A stretch of DNA of 64,000 nucleotides from Branchinecta lynchi (lineage: Eukaryota; Arthropoda; Branchiopoda; Anostraca; Branchinectidae), in assembly GCA_023053575.1 (NCBI GenBank), contig JAKZAP010000077.1, forward strand, positions 62,001 through 126,000, in the 5' to 3' direction. Shown piece after piece: positions 21,498-32,900 of the stretch (positions are counted from its first letter, which is position 1; each line of letters starts with the position of its first letter). Both the position numbers and the translations under genes were made by a program. Below the pieces are notes generated by a model. The model was not told the origin of the DNA. It worked only from the letters and a program-made list of their open reading frames with translations, and ran no database searches.

Positions 21498-22560
21498 CAG
21501 ACAGTTTCAGGAAAAATTAACTTAATTAAAAGTTTTATTTGAACTTGATTAGATATTCGATTATGGGGTAAGAATTTTTGAGATTCCAGTATTTTGCAGG
21601 ATTTTCGGACTTTTTCAGATTTACCAGAAATTTGCTGATAATTTTAACAGACTGCAGTAAGAGTTAGGCATTTTGGAAAAAAATGACAAGAAAATAGAGG
21701 CATACAGCTCTATTTTAGCTAGATGGCTACGCTTGGCTCCTTTTTATTAAAAAAAAACGAAGAAATGCGGTTTATTTCCTTCGTTTGGTTCATCTCGGAT
21801 AGCAAAAAGACACAAATCGTCAGTGTTTCCACAAAGTTTCGTATGCGGTGCATTTTGTAGTATATATTCACTATTTAGAAGAAGGGTGCGTCACTTATAG
21901 TAGGCGTTCAAAGCTTGGAATATTTGTGAGTTTAAAACATACTAAAAGCTAGAATTTAAGTTAAACTAAAAAGCCGTCCTAACAAATTTTTGCCTGCGAC
22001 GCATAGTATAAAGTACAGTCGTTGTCACTGCGCCTGTTGTCTGTACCTTTTCAAGTCCCGTCTAGTGACGTTCACCATTTTGTTGTTGGTATTTGCGGTA
22101 TTTAGACGTTTAAAATTCGGTTAGTTCTAATGGTAACAAGTGCGCAAGTGCTCAGACGTGGAGTGTAAAAGTAAATGGTTTATCTCATTTTATATACAAA
22201 TAGCTTTAGAACCAAGACATTTCTCATCCCAAAAACCAAACAAGTATTGAAATAACCTAATTTGTAATCATCCCACTTTAAAAGCTTTAAAAGTAAACAA
22301 ACCGCCAGTAAATCCATATAAATTTTGAAGATCTTGCACAAATAGCTTGACTTCGAACACTGAGAATGGTCTGTCAGCCAGTCCCACCCTTCTGCTTTGA
22401 ACCTCTTTCATTAGCAAGGTAATAAAAAGTGCAATACACCAAATCGTAGCAGCCTAATGCCCCTTTGTCACACTTCATTAAGAACGGTCTGTCATCGATC
22501 ATATGACAAAACAGTCCAGTTTCCAACTGGTAATTAAAGATTAAAGTACGTCGCGTCGTC
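21498..22560. other. No gene seen; AT-rich with old repeat scraps
   Basis: A GCAGGATTTTCGGAC-type scrap (about 21590-21660) resembles the GCAGGATTT minisatellite at 48.7 kb. TTTTTGCCTGCGACGC near 21990 belongs to the CTGCGGCGC family. No convincing exon. Confidence 0.35.
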
Positions 22561-23350
22561 TTATTTGTTTTTGTTACAACAAATCCTCATCCGTAGATAT
22601 TTCTCCCCAAATATACAAGAGTTGGACTTGAGACCTGTCAAAGAATATCTGGGCCCAGCTGCCCATGAATGGCAGCGGCGGGAGGGGGGGGGGGGTCGTG
22701 AGCAATCAAATGCATATTTACACCTCTTTTTCCTTAAGTATACCACTTTAGAGTTTGATTCCAGTCACGGGTCAAACACTTTTTTCACGGGCAGTTTGGG
22801 CCCACTTGCCCATGAATGGGAATAAGGGTGGGGGTGGTTCAACTCTCTGTAACCCCTATGATCCAAAAGCACAAAGGAATTTCATTGCCTTATTTTCAGT
22901 TATTGTTAAGTTTAAAACAATAAAAAATGGGCCATCTGGGCCCAGTTGCCCCTAAACCAAGTGGGGTGGGGGTTGGGATCCGCAAAAAGTAAAAAGAGAC
23001 CCAATGCTCACAATCCTACCAAGTTTCAACTTGATACGTGTTGATTCCTGTCACAGTTAGCGAACTTCACTCCAGGGCAATCTGGGCCTAGTTGCCCATG
23101 AACGTGGTGGGTGGAGGAGGTGCAACTTTCAAAGCAATTTCCCATCCCTAGATCTACATGTACAAGGAATTTCATCTTCCTATGTCCAGTTCTGGTCAGT
23201 TCATGAACATTATTCACTGGGCAATATGGACCAGTTTGCCCCTGAACCGGGTTGAGGTGGGGGGTGGGAACCCAAAAGGCACAACTAGACCCCAATACCC
23301 ACTAGCGTAGCAAGTTTGAACTTGATACTTGCACTGGTTCACGAGTTATG
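22561..23350. repeat. 143-bp tandem array, five diverged units
   Basis: The phrase GGGCCCAGTTGCCCATGAA, with variants, starts at about 22648, 22797, 22936, 23080 and 23224, so periods are 139-149 bp. Each unit goes on with a G-rich run and a TTTCAACTTGATAC or GAATTTCAT phrase. Units differ a good deal, so the array is old. It lies 0.6-1.3 kb upstream of the FGFRL1-like start codon. Confidence 0.75.
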
Positions 23351-23925
23351 AGCTCCACAAAATACGGTGAAAACCGGAAACCGAAAGCTGCTACAACGCT
23401 CGCAATAGTGGCTTCTTCCAAGGAACACTCCACTAAAAACGTTCTAGTCCTCCCAGACGATAGAGACGAAAAATTCAGCTGTGTTTGCTCAAATCCTCCA
23501 GCTATATACAGTCTTAACAACTATCCCTTTAAATAGTACAGGCACGTTTTTTGTTGTTGTTTTTTTCGGCTGGATTTCTTTGCAGAACTTTTGGACTTAA
23601 GTGGTTTTTGTGGTTTCCGGCAGGATTTTCGAAGTGGAGCAAGTGGAAGCACTGACTAAGACGGATTCGGCCCTACCCGGCCCTGGGAGACTCAGTTCGG
23701 TCAGTTCTATAATAGATTTAAGGATACGATTTTTTATTTCTATACAAGGTCGTTTTTGTATCAAATGTACGAGGCAGATTCACTACCAAATGAGGCGAGA
23801 AAGAAACGAGGTAGTTTGTGTTTTATATGTACGAGGCCGTTTCGACCTAGATTCGAGGTGAAGATTTTCCGTACGGGTTGTTTATTTTATTTTGTGCAGT
23901 TAAAAAACTCTACTTTTTCAGGAGA
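23351..23925 (+). promoter_or_regulatory. Upstream region of FGFRL1-like gene with 3' splice site before the ATG
   Basis: CTCTACTTTTTCAG ends at 23922, four bases before the start codon, a good polypyrimidine-AG acceptor. This implies an upstream 5' untranslated exon. Two copies of a GTACGAGGC-type phrase (about 23768 and 23829) lie in this stretch. I cannot place the promoter or first exon. Confidence 0.4.
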
Positions 23926-23986
23926 ATGATTGTCTGGTGGATTCTTTTGCTTGGAAGATTTGCTTCGGGCTCAGCTCGCGACCAAG
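23926..23986 (+). CDS. FGFRL1: FGFRL1-like coding exon 1 (signal peptide)
   Basis: Encodes MIVWWILLLGRFASGSARDQ, a hydrophobic signal peptide, and ends CAAG|GTATAT in phase 1. The start was chosen because the ATG follows a 3' splice site by four bases and the frame joins exon 2 without a shift. Confidence 0.65.
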
Positions 23987-26900
23987 GTATATCCGAATTA
24001 ATATTATTCATTAGGCCTATCGTTGCTAGAGAGGAGGTTGCCCACAGTTTCTATAAATATCTCTTCTTTTTTTTTCGTGATTCAAGTGAGTGCATTTGCA
24101 ACCTGTTCGATGTATACGTTCAGTTTCACGATAGTTTTACACATATGTACGCCTTGCCAAAAGACTAGCATGCTAGACTCGCAGGCGCAGAGGCACTGGT
24201 TCTATTCTCGGTGGTGCCGACCACTTCCACTTGGTTTGTTGAGGGGGATAGTGTAACCATGTATGACAAGCCAATTTCCACCCAGTTTCCGGGAACCATC
24301 TCAATTAATCCAGTAGATGGCCTTACTAAAGACAGTGTAGCACAACACAGTCCCTCGTCTTCTACTACATTTTCCTCTTTTCCTGTTAAAGTTATGAATG
24401 GATATGACGACACCTGGATGGAATTTTCACCCGACAGCAATTCCTCGTTTCTAGTGTTAACAGGTGCAGCCCGTGCAGCCGGTGTGGAGGAAAATAGCTC
24501 TTTACTCTTGAAGCGAACAGTTCTAGGACCAGTCTGCGTGGTAGAGGGAGTGACGTAAGTCAACCGCGCAATCGGGACACTATGTATACATGAAGCTGAC
24601 TGCACTAGCTTACTGTTCTGTATAGCACTGTCCATTGAGAACTCATTATCCGGCATCTGTGGTGTTCTTGGGGTTGTTTTGGGGCTTCTCCTTGATCGTA
24701 GTTTACAAGCATTACAGTGCCACTCAGTCACGCCACTTGCTATTTCCTCTAGTCTTTGCTTCACTGTGTAGTCTGCACACGAATGTTTGGCTGACTTAGT
24801 ATGAACGTACTTTTTGCACTTGGTACATGAGATAGAGTTAGAAGCAACCCCTTTGTTGCAAACTGCGCATGTCGAGGAGGGCTTGCTCGTCATCTTAGAT
24901 GGCTCGAGAGGTGGCTACAGGAGGGATTTGGCTATGTACGGCGTCAGTGCTCGAGACGGAGGGGGGGGGGGGCCGCTTCCGTCCGTTTACGCCCACCGTA
25001 CCAACCTAGAAAAGGTAAGGCAAGGCACGAAAAAGTTCAAGCTATTCAAAACAACAAATCTTTCCGAGCAAACAAATGATTCCGAGCGCTATCTCTTGTC
25101 TTAATTTTCCATAAGAAAACCTCTGGTCACAGAGGAAAATCCAAGACAGATGTCACTAGAAACGAAACTCAATTTTTCACGAATAATCCACCTCAAAATC
25201 AGAAATATATATAAGAAATAGACTAAACTCGCTCACCTGAGGAGTTTCTTTGGCGATCGGGCCCCCCGCGTAAGTTCTTGCCGACAGTTTAGTCGTGCAA
25301 GACAATACGGTTTGACCGCTGTGACACCTAGCGGATTTTGGAAGTTTACTCTACTTACTTTAGTTTACTCCGATCTCTCCACTCTAACCGTAATACGATA
25401 TTTATGGTCCCGCTAGCTACCCTCCCCCCCCCCTCCCCGACAGTTGTAATTCGGTCTGTGTAGAACACCTGTGTGACATGTCCTCTTGTTAGTTATCAAG
25501 TTTTATTCGGATCCGACCACTCGCTCGAAAGTTGCGCAAGACAAGATTTTTAATTTCCTTTACCCTCCACTCCCTTGGTGTACAGGAGGGGTATCCAACC
25601 TCGAATTTACACAACCTTCGACTTGGACTAAAAAGGATGGAAGGAGATTTCAGTCCAATCCCGAAAAGATCCTAACTGTCAAGAAGGGAAACCCTGTGTG
25701 ACCCAGAACCTGTTTTGGACACCACAGAAATTTCCTTGTAAGGCAGACCAAGTCCGAGGTCATATAAATTCGAAGTTGGATACCCCTCCTGTAGCACTCT
25801 CGTACAGGAGATGGGGCAGCTTGTTTGTTGTCGTTTTTGGGATCCCAAAACGGAAGTGGAGGGATACCTGTGACATCGCAAAAGTTTTCCGTCCGTCCGT
25901 CTGTAAGCACGATAACTCTCGAAAGGAATGAGATATTTTGATGAAACTTGGTGTGAGGATTGTTTGCGTCAAGGGTAACGTCGAGTTCGTAGATGGGCTC
26001 TGTAGCCCTATAGTTGGGGGTTGGGGTTCAAATTAAGGGACAAACAAAATATTTTTAAACAGCTAATGTGGTAGTCGATTATGAGGTAAGAAGACATGCT
26101 GAGCACGATGGTGAAAATCATTTTCTCGACGGACAACAAGATTAATCCGAATCCGAGAAAATCTTATCTCAGTAGAGACAGATTAGTCCCAGTAGCAAAT
26201 ACCTCACTATTTTTTTTTTTTTTCAGTGTAGTGTAGCTTTCTCGAAGAGAACTTTGAAACTTTGAAAGAATATTGATGGGCAGAATTCCAGCAGCATTTT
26301 CTATATGCTGCTACCCAAGACTAAAGTACACCGAGTATACCGCAGGCAAAACTTTTAAATTTCGCTTTTTTCCTGTAAGACCAACCCTCCTTACTCTTGC
26401 GATGCCCCTGATCACCTGAGTGTCAGAGGTTGTGTGGCCAAATGTCAAGCTTCCCTCAGAGATACGTTGATATATTGTTCACGATCATCCCTACAACTGA
26501 AGTACAAACTCCCTAAGTGAAGACAGCGATCTCTAGAACAAGAAGCTTTCTACACAACCTGGAAAGGGGGGGGGGGTAGAATTTTCTAGCTTTTCTTACC
26601 CTATACTTTTTTATGCGACAAATCCCTTATTTTATCTTTAAAAAGTACATTCTCATGCCTGCATACACGGAATGTACATTTATTAAATGCCCAATAGATG
26701 ACAGTCTGGATGTGGAATCGCCCTGATGCCACGTCATTCCAACATGCTTACATTTTAGACAGAAAAGGTCGCCCGCGTGTGGACAGGCTACTACCCCCTC
26801 AGCTTCGCCGGGTCGTTCCAGACGGGAAGGTCCTTCAGCCAGCTGGGAGCTTAATCCAGCTACAGTGTATTGTCGACGGCATTCCAGCCCCCGAAATATA

Positions 26901-29900
26901 TTGGGAGAAGGTAAGGAATCTCTTAGTATTTGTGTTGCGAGAGCAACACTTTGGTTTTGTCCTCGTTTTTTTTTTTTTTTTTTTTTTTTTTTCCTATGAC
27001 TCCGATTTCATTTTATTCCTGGTAACTGAGAAGGGTCTAACCTGTGCGGTTTTTACGGAAAGTGTGGACCTTAGGCCGGATTGACGAATATGATATTACA
27101 TTTTGGAAAGCTCCGTAGAACTCTTGCCTGGGGCCAATAAGGATGGTTTTTGCTTGTCATCGAGCCAGAGCCTACGGTTTGCGAAGTGAAGTGGAGTTGT
27201 ATAGCCTATGTCAGAGAGGACTATCTGAAGTTGTGTAGCGAACCTTTCGTTTCATCAAAAGATGTTTCTGCTTTCGAGTGGAAAGCTCCGTTCTAGCACG
27301 CAAGCAGGCAGGCACCAGTTTCAAATTGAAGATGGACTAAAATCTATAAGTGTTAAATATATGCGGCAGTTACCCGGCCCCACAGCCAACATATCTTCTT
27401 TGAGTGATAAATAGAAAAATCTACAGAGACAAAAAAGTGGCTTTTTCCCACGGGTCCGAAAGTGCTGCCATCTATTGTTTCTGTCTATGTCTGCGACGAT
27501 TTCAGCTGAGTTTATAATTTTTTTTTTTTGCACTTTGGTTTGTGGTAGAGTAACGGTATCAGATGTGCCTCTTAAACTTTAAAAGTTCTCTCATTGCTAA
27601 AGAAACTAGAGCTTATCCTTTGCTCCTTTCTAAGTCGTGACGTTAGAAAGTTGGCCTACGGCAAAAAAGTCAACTTTTGAACTAAGACAGGTAGAATTTT
27701 TTTTTCGACGGCAATCGATAGCCATTGATGGGCTGATCAAAGTATATGTCATTCATTTTTTGGTACAAAAATTCCTTCATGAGATACACCAGTTTGAAAA
27801 TTTCAAAGGGGTTGACAACTTCATAGTAAGGTACATTGAAACCAAAAATAGGCGATACCAGTTATGATGCATATAGGGGACTTTTAAGCAACAGTCGACT
27901 GTTAGCCCATAATCATCTTCGGTAATGAGGGGTTTGCAGCTTTTGCTAGTTGGTATACCTGTTATTTGTTTCCGGTGTATTCGATGGTAAGAACAATTTG
28001 GTTCCCAATGGTAAGATATGCAAGGGACTTGTAAGTAATAATCGGCTGTTATGCTACAATCATCTTCTGCGATGATGGGTTTGCAGCTTTTGCTAGCTGG
28101 TGTACCCATTATTTGTTTCCGGTTAACTTAATGTATATCACGGGAGAGGGACTTGTAAGTAGGAATCGGTTCACGAGGGGTTAGGAATTTTTGCAAGTGG
28201 GTGCACATTGTATTCGATTTCTATAAATCTGACGGTAAGAAAGTTTGTGTCGATGGTCTATCAATGTAACCGAGGATTAACTGTTTACACAACGGATACA
28301 AACGAAAATGTAAAGCAATGAGGTAGTTTCATAATAATTAATAGTGTCATCTATGGTATTTTAATCCTGAAAAGTTACGGATAGCTTTCTATTACCAACT
28401 AGATTATATAAGTCACGATGTCTACGATTGAAAAGGATAAAGTACAATTGACTGCAAAGTTAATTTAGTCCCTTCTTCCTATATTATTTTGTTGTTGTTT
28501 TTACAACGCTGAAGAATACCTTTTGATCATATGATTAATTTTTTTAGAACATCCCGTTTAAAAAGCTTATGCTATAATCATCTTCAGCGATGAGGGGCTT
28601 GCAACTTTTGATAGCTGGTATATCCATTATTTGTTTCCGGTGAATTTGATGTCAATCACGGGAGACGGACTTGTAAGTAAGAATCGGTTCACGAGGGGCT
28701 AGAAATTTTTGAAAATTGGTGCACATTGTATTCGATTTCTGTAAATATGACAGTAAGAAAGTTTGTATCGATGGTCTATTGCTATAACCTAGGATTAACT
28801 GTTTACGCAACGGGTACAAACGATACGGTAATGTAAAACAATAAGGTAATTTTGTAATAATTAAAAGTGTCATCTATGGTATTTTAATCCTGAAAAGTTA
28901 CGGATAGCTTTATAATATCAGCTAGATTATATAAGATATTGTTCCAAGTTTTCATCCGTCACGATATCTACGATTGAAAAGGATAAAGTTCGACTTCGAC
29001 GGCAATCGATAGCCGCTGATGAGCTGATCAAAGTATATGGCATCCATTTTTTGGTAAAAAAATTCCTTTATGAGATACACCAGTTTGAAAGTTTCAAGGG
29101 GTTGACAACTTCAGTAGTAAGATACACACTGAAACCAAAAATAGGCGATACCAGTTGTGAGACTTTTAGGGGACTTGTATGCGACAGGTGACTATTAGCT
29201 CATAATCATCTTCGGCAATGAGGGGTTTGCAGCTCTCGCTAGTTGGCGTACCTGTCATTTTATGAACAATTTGGTTCCCAAATGTAAAACTTGCAAGGGA
29301 CTTTTAAGTAATAATCGGCTGTTATGCTACACAAATCTTCAGCGATTATGGGTTTGCAACTTTTGCTAGTCGGTGTACCCATTATTTTTATCCGGTGAAC
29401 TTGATGTCTATCACGGGAAAGGGACTTGTCAGTAGAATCGGTGCACGAGGGGCTAGAATTTTGTGCAAATTGTTGCAAATTGTATTCGATTTATATAGAT
29501 CTGACGGTAAGAAAGTTTGTATCGTTGGTCTATCGCTGTAACCTAGGATTTACTGTTAACGCAACGGGTACAAACGATACTGTAATGTAAAACAAGGTAG
29601 TTTCGTAATAATTAATAGTGTCATCTATGGTATTTTAATCCTAAAAAGTTACGGATAGCTTTATAATACCAACTAGATTATATAGGATATTATTCCAAGT
29701 TTTCATCCGTCACGATGTCTACGATTGAAAAGGATAAAGTTCAACTGACTGCAAAGTCAATTTAGTCCCTTTTTCCGATATGCTTTTGTTGTGGTTAGGG
29801 CAATCGATAGCCCTTGAAGAGCTGATCAAAATATATGCCATCCATTTTTTTGAACAAAAATCCTTCATGAGATAAACCAGTTTGAAAGTTTCAGGGGGTT

Positions 29901-32900
29901 GACAACTTTAGGAGTAAGGTACACACTGAAACCAAAAATAGGCGATACCAGTTGTGAGACATGTGAGGGACTTGTAAGCAACAGTCGACTGTAAGCAACA
30001 GTCGACTGTTAGCTCATAATCATCTTCGGCAACGAGGAGTTTGCAGCTTTTGCTAGTTGGTATACCTGTTATTTGTCTCAGGTGTATTCGATGGTAAGAA
30101 CAATTTTGTTCCCAATTGTAAGACATGCATGGGACTTGTAAGTAATAATCGGCTTTTATGCTATAATCATCTTCAGCGATTAGGGGTTTGCAACTTTTGA
30201 TAGCTGGTGTATCCATTATTTGTTTCCGGTGAATTTGATGTCAATCACGGGAGAGGGACTTGTAAGTAAGCACGAGGGGCTAGACATTTTTGAAAATTGG
30301 TGCACATTGTATTCGATTTCTGTAAATATGACAGTAAGAAAGTTTGTATCGATGGTCTATCGCTATAACCTAGGATTAACTGTTTACGCAACGGGTACAA
30401 ACGATACGGTAATGTAAAACAATAAGGTAGTTTTGTAATAATTAATAGTGTCATCTATGGTATTTTAATCCTGAAACGTTACGGATAGCCTTCTTCCGAT
30501 ATTGTTTTGTTGTTGGTTTTACAACGCTAAAGAACATCTTTTGATTATGTGATTATTCTTTTTAGAACATACCGTTTTAAAAGCTTCGATAAGTTGACAA
30601 TTTCAGCATTTAACCGACAGCGAAGAAACAAAACCAAAGTGTTGCTCTCGCAACACTTTAGCCGGCGAAGCCGGACAAAGGTTGCCGCAACACTTCACGT
30701 TGCCCGGGCAACGTAGGTCTAGTTTAAATTAGCGTAAAGGTTGGTGCCTACAGGCAGGCCGGGCGTCACGGAAATCCCCACCCACCCAATGCAGTCAAGA
30801 CAGTCAGTAAAAAGCAACCGAGCCGGCGCGAACCTCTGCGGTTTTCCCTTTGGCGGTTTAAATGTTCATGAAAGCCGTCGGTTTTTCTAAGAATCAGTCG
30901 ATTTTTGGGGCCCAAAAACGTAAGTACCTATGACACCGCTAAAGTTCTCTGTCAGTCTGTCCGTCTGTACGCACGACAACTCCCGAAGGGAACGGGATAT
31001 TTTGATGAAACTTAGTGCGAGGAATCTTTGGTTCCAACGGAGGGGTCGAGTTCGTAGATAGGCTATGTAGCTCAACATTTAGGAGTGGGAGAGGGGTTTA
31101 AATTAAGGGACAAACAAAATATTTCTGAAACATATTTGATGGTGCAAAACGAATACGTCAGCTGAATTTTATTGGAGCTATATTCCAGCCCTTCTTGGCA
31201 GGGTTCCTCTTCAGGCTCAGGTTTTGAGCCTGAAGAGGACCCTTGCCAGGGAAGATTTGATCAGTTTCGTCAAAGAGACATGACGAATAGCCTAGGGGTA
31301 AGGACACAGATGAAGAATCCATATCTGAACTTGTTTTTTTTTTCAGATAATTACACTTCTGTATAAAATCAAAATAGGGTCAAGCCGGGGACACAAGGTC
31401 GATTGAAAAAAACCCGGTACAATATATAACAAACATATTTTACCTATAACTAATTATATAAATAAATGTTAATAATTCGATGACTCACCACCAGACGGGA
31501 ACTCGCCCCACAAACCCACCGACACTCGGCAAGATCAACCCGAAATCCCACACACACAAAAAATACCCAATGCGCAAGCGAGAGTTACCGATGGCCGGCA
31601 ACTAATATGGACCCCAACCAAAGCATATCAACAACAAACAAATAAAAATTTACTTTAATTTTTTTTATCGATGATTCTTGAATTTATTTATAAGTTTAGA
31701 ATGAAGTTGCTTTTTTATATTTGGAAGAGATTTAATGATATCAGTATACTGTAAATAAAGATGCCATGAACCCGTGATTGAAAAATATGGTGAGAACCGC
31801 GATCTCTCAGTGGTTAATTTAAGGTGCTGCATTTTCCATTTATGACGGTTTTCATAAGCATGGTCAGGTTGCTCAGGGAAAAAAATACTCGAATGAAAGT
31901 ACGAAGGTAGTTCCGACCGGTCATATTTTACCTTAAATAAAAAAGAATAGGGAGTGAATAATTCTGAAGCAGGCAAAATATTAGTTAACAAATATAGAGT
32001 TTCAGTTTTAGTTTTGTTAGGATAAGAAGAAGGGGACGGTAAATATTTTTGTAAAATTCGAAGAGCCCGGTTTTGAAGAGTCTGTATCGGTTTCACATGA
32101 TATTTGAATGTTGCCAAATAAATCAAGGAACAATACGTAAGATGGGATTGTATCAAAGCAAAATAAATCAGGCGTAGAATTTCATACGGGAAAAAATGCT
32201 GAAACCTCCGCATTATACCAACTCCTTGTGCAACTTTAACCTGTGATCTGTTACAATGTTCTTTATACGATAGATTTTCATCAATAATTATACCAAGATA
32301 CCGGAGTGAAGTTACCCTTTGAATTTGAATATTTGTAGCCTGATCATTTATTGTCGAAATTTCTTTGGCTTTCTGTCCAATTCTACTATAAATGATGTTT
32401 CTACTCTTACTAGTAATGTTCAAGGAGTCTGGCGAAGACCAGCTAGCTGATTGCAACAAACCAAATTGTCTGAATCAGATATTAAATTTGTGGGATCCCG
32501 TCGAAACCTTTGGTCTTTTCTCTGAAAATCAGCCAATTTTTCGTCAAAATTGTTGTTCGTTTCTTGAAAACAGTTTTTTTCTGCAGAAGCAGTCGGTAAA
32601 TTGTTCATCCAGTCTGTAAATACCCCCAAACATTTTGGCTAGTAACGCTCTAACATATTCAGTGCACAGGACGACAGTATTTTCAGCTTGGACCCGGAGT
32701 TGAGATTGCGAGGCGTGATTCTTTTTTCCGCTATAGTGACGCTTAATTTGACTAAGCGAATCCGAATCCGCGTTCTGTGGTCACCAAGCTTAAGAGTTCC
32801 CTGTCACCCCGTCTCTAACATATTAGTTGTACTACACAGCTGTCTGGTTGTCGTATTGAACGTTGCAGGGGCTTGAAAGGTGGAAGAACGACACAAGGTC

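Noticed and set aside
22561..23350. CRISPR-like regular array
   Set aside because: The 143-bp units are diverged along their length without short identical repeats and unique spacers, and the DNA is clearly eukaryotic.
26978..26992. Long T run after the exon 2 donor as a terminator or splice signal
   Set aside because: It lies inside the inverted-repeat element just after its terminus and is most likely a microsatellite of that element.
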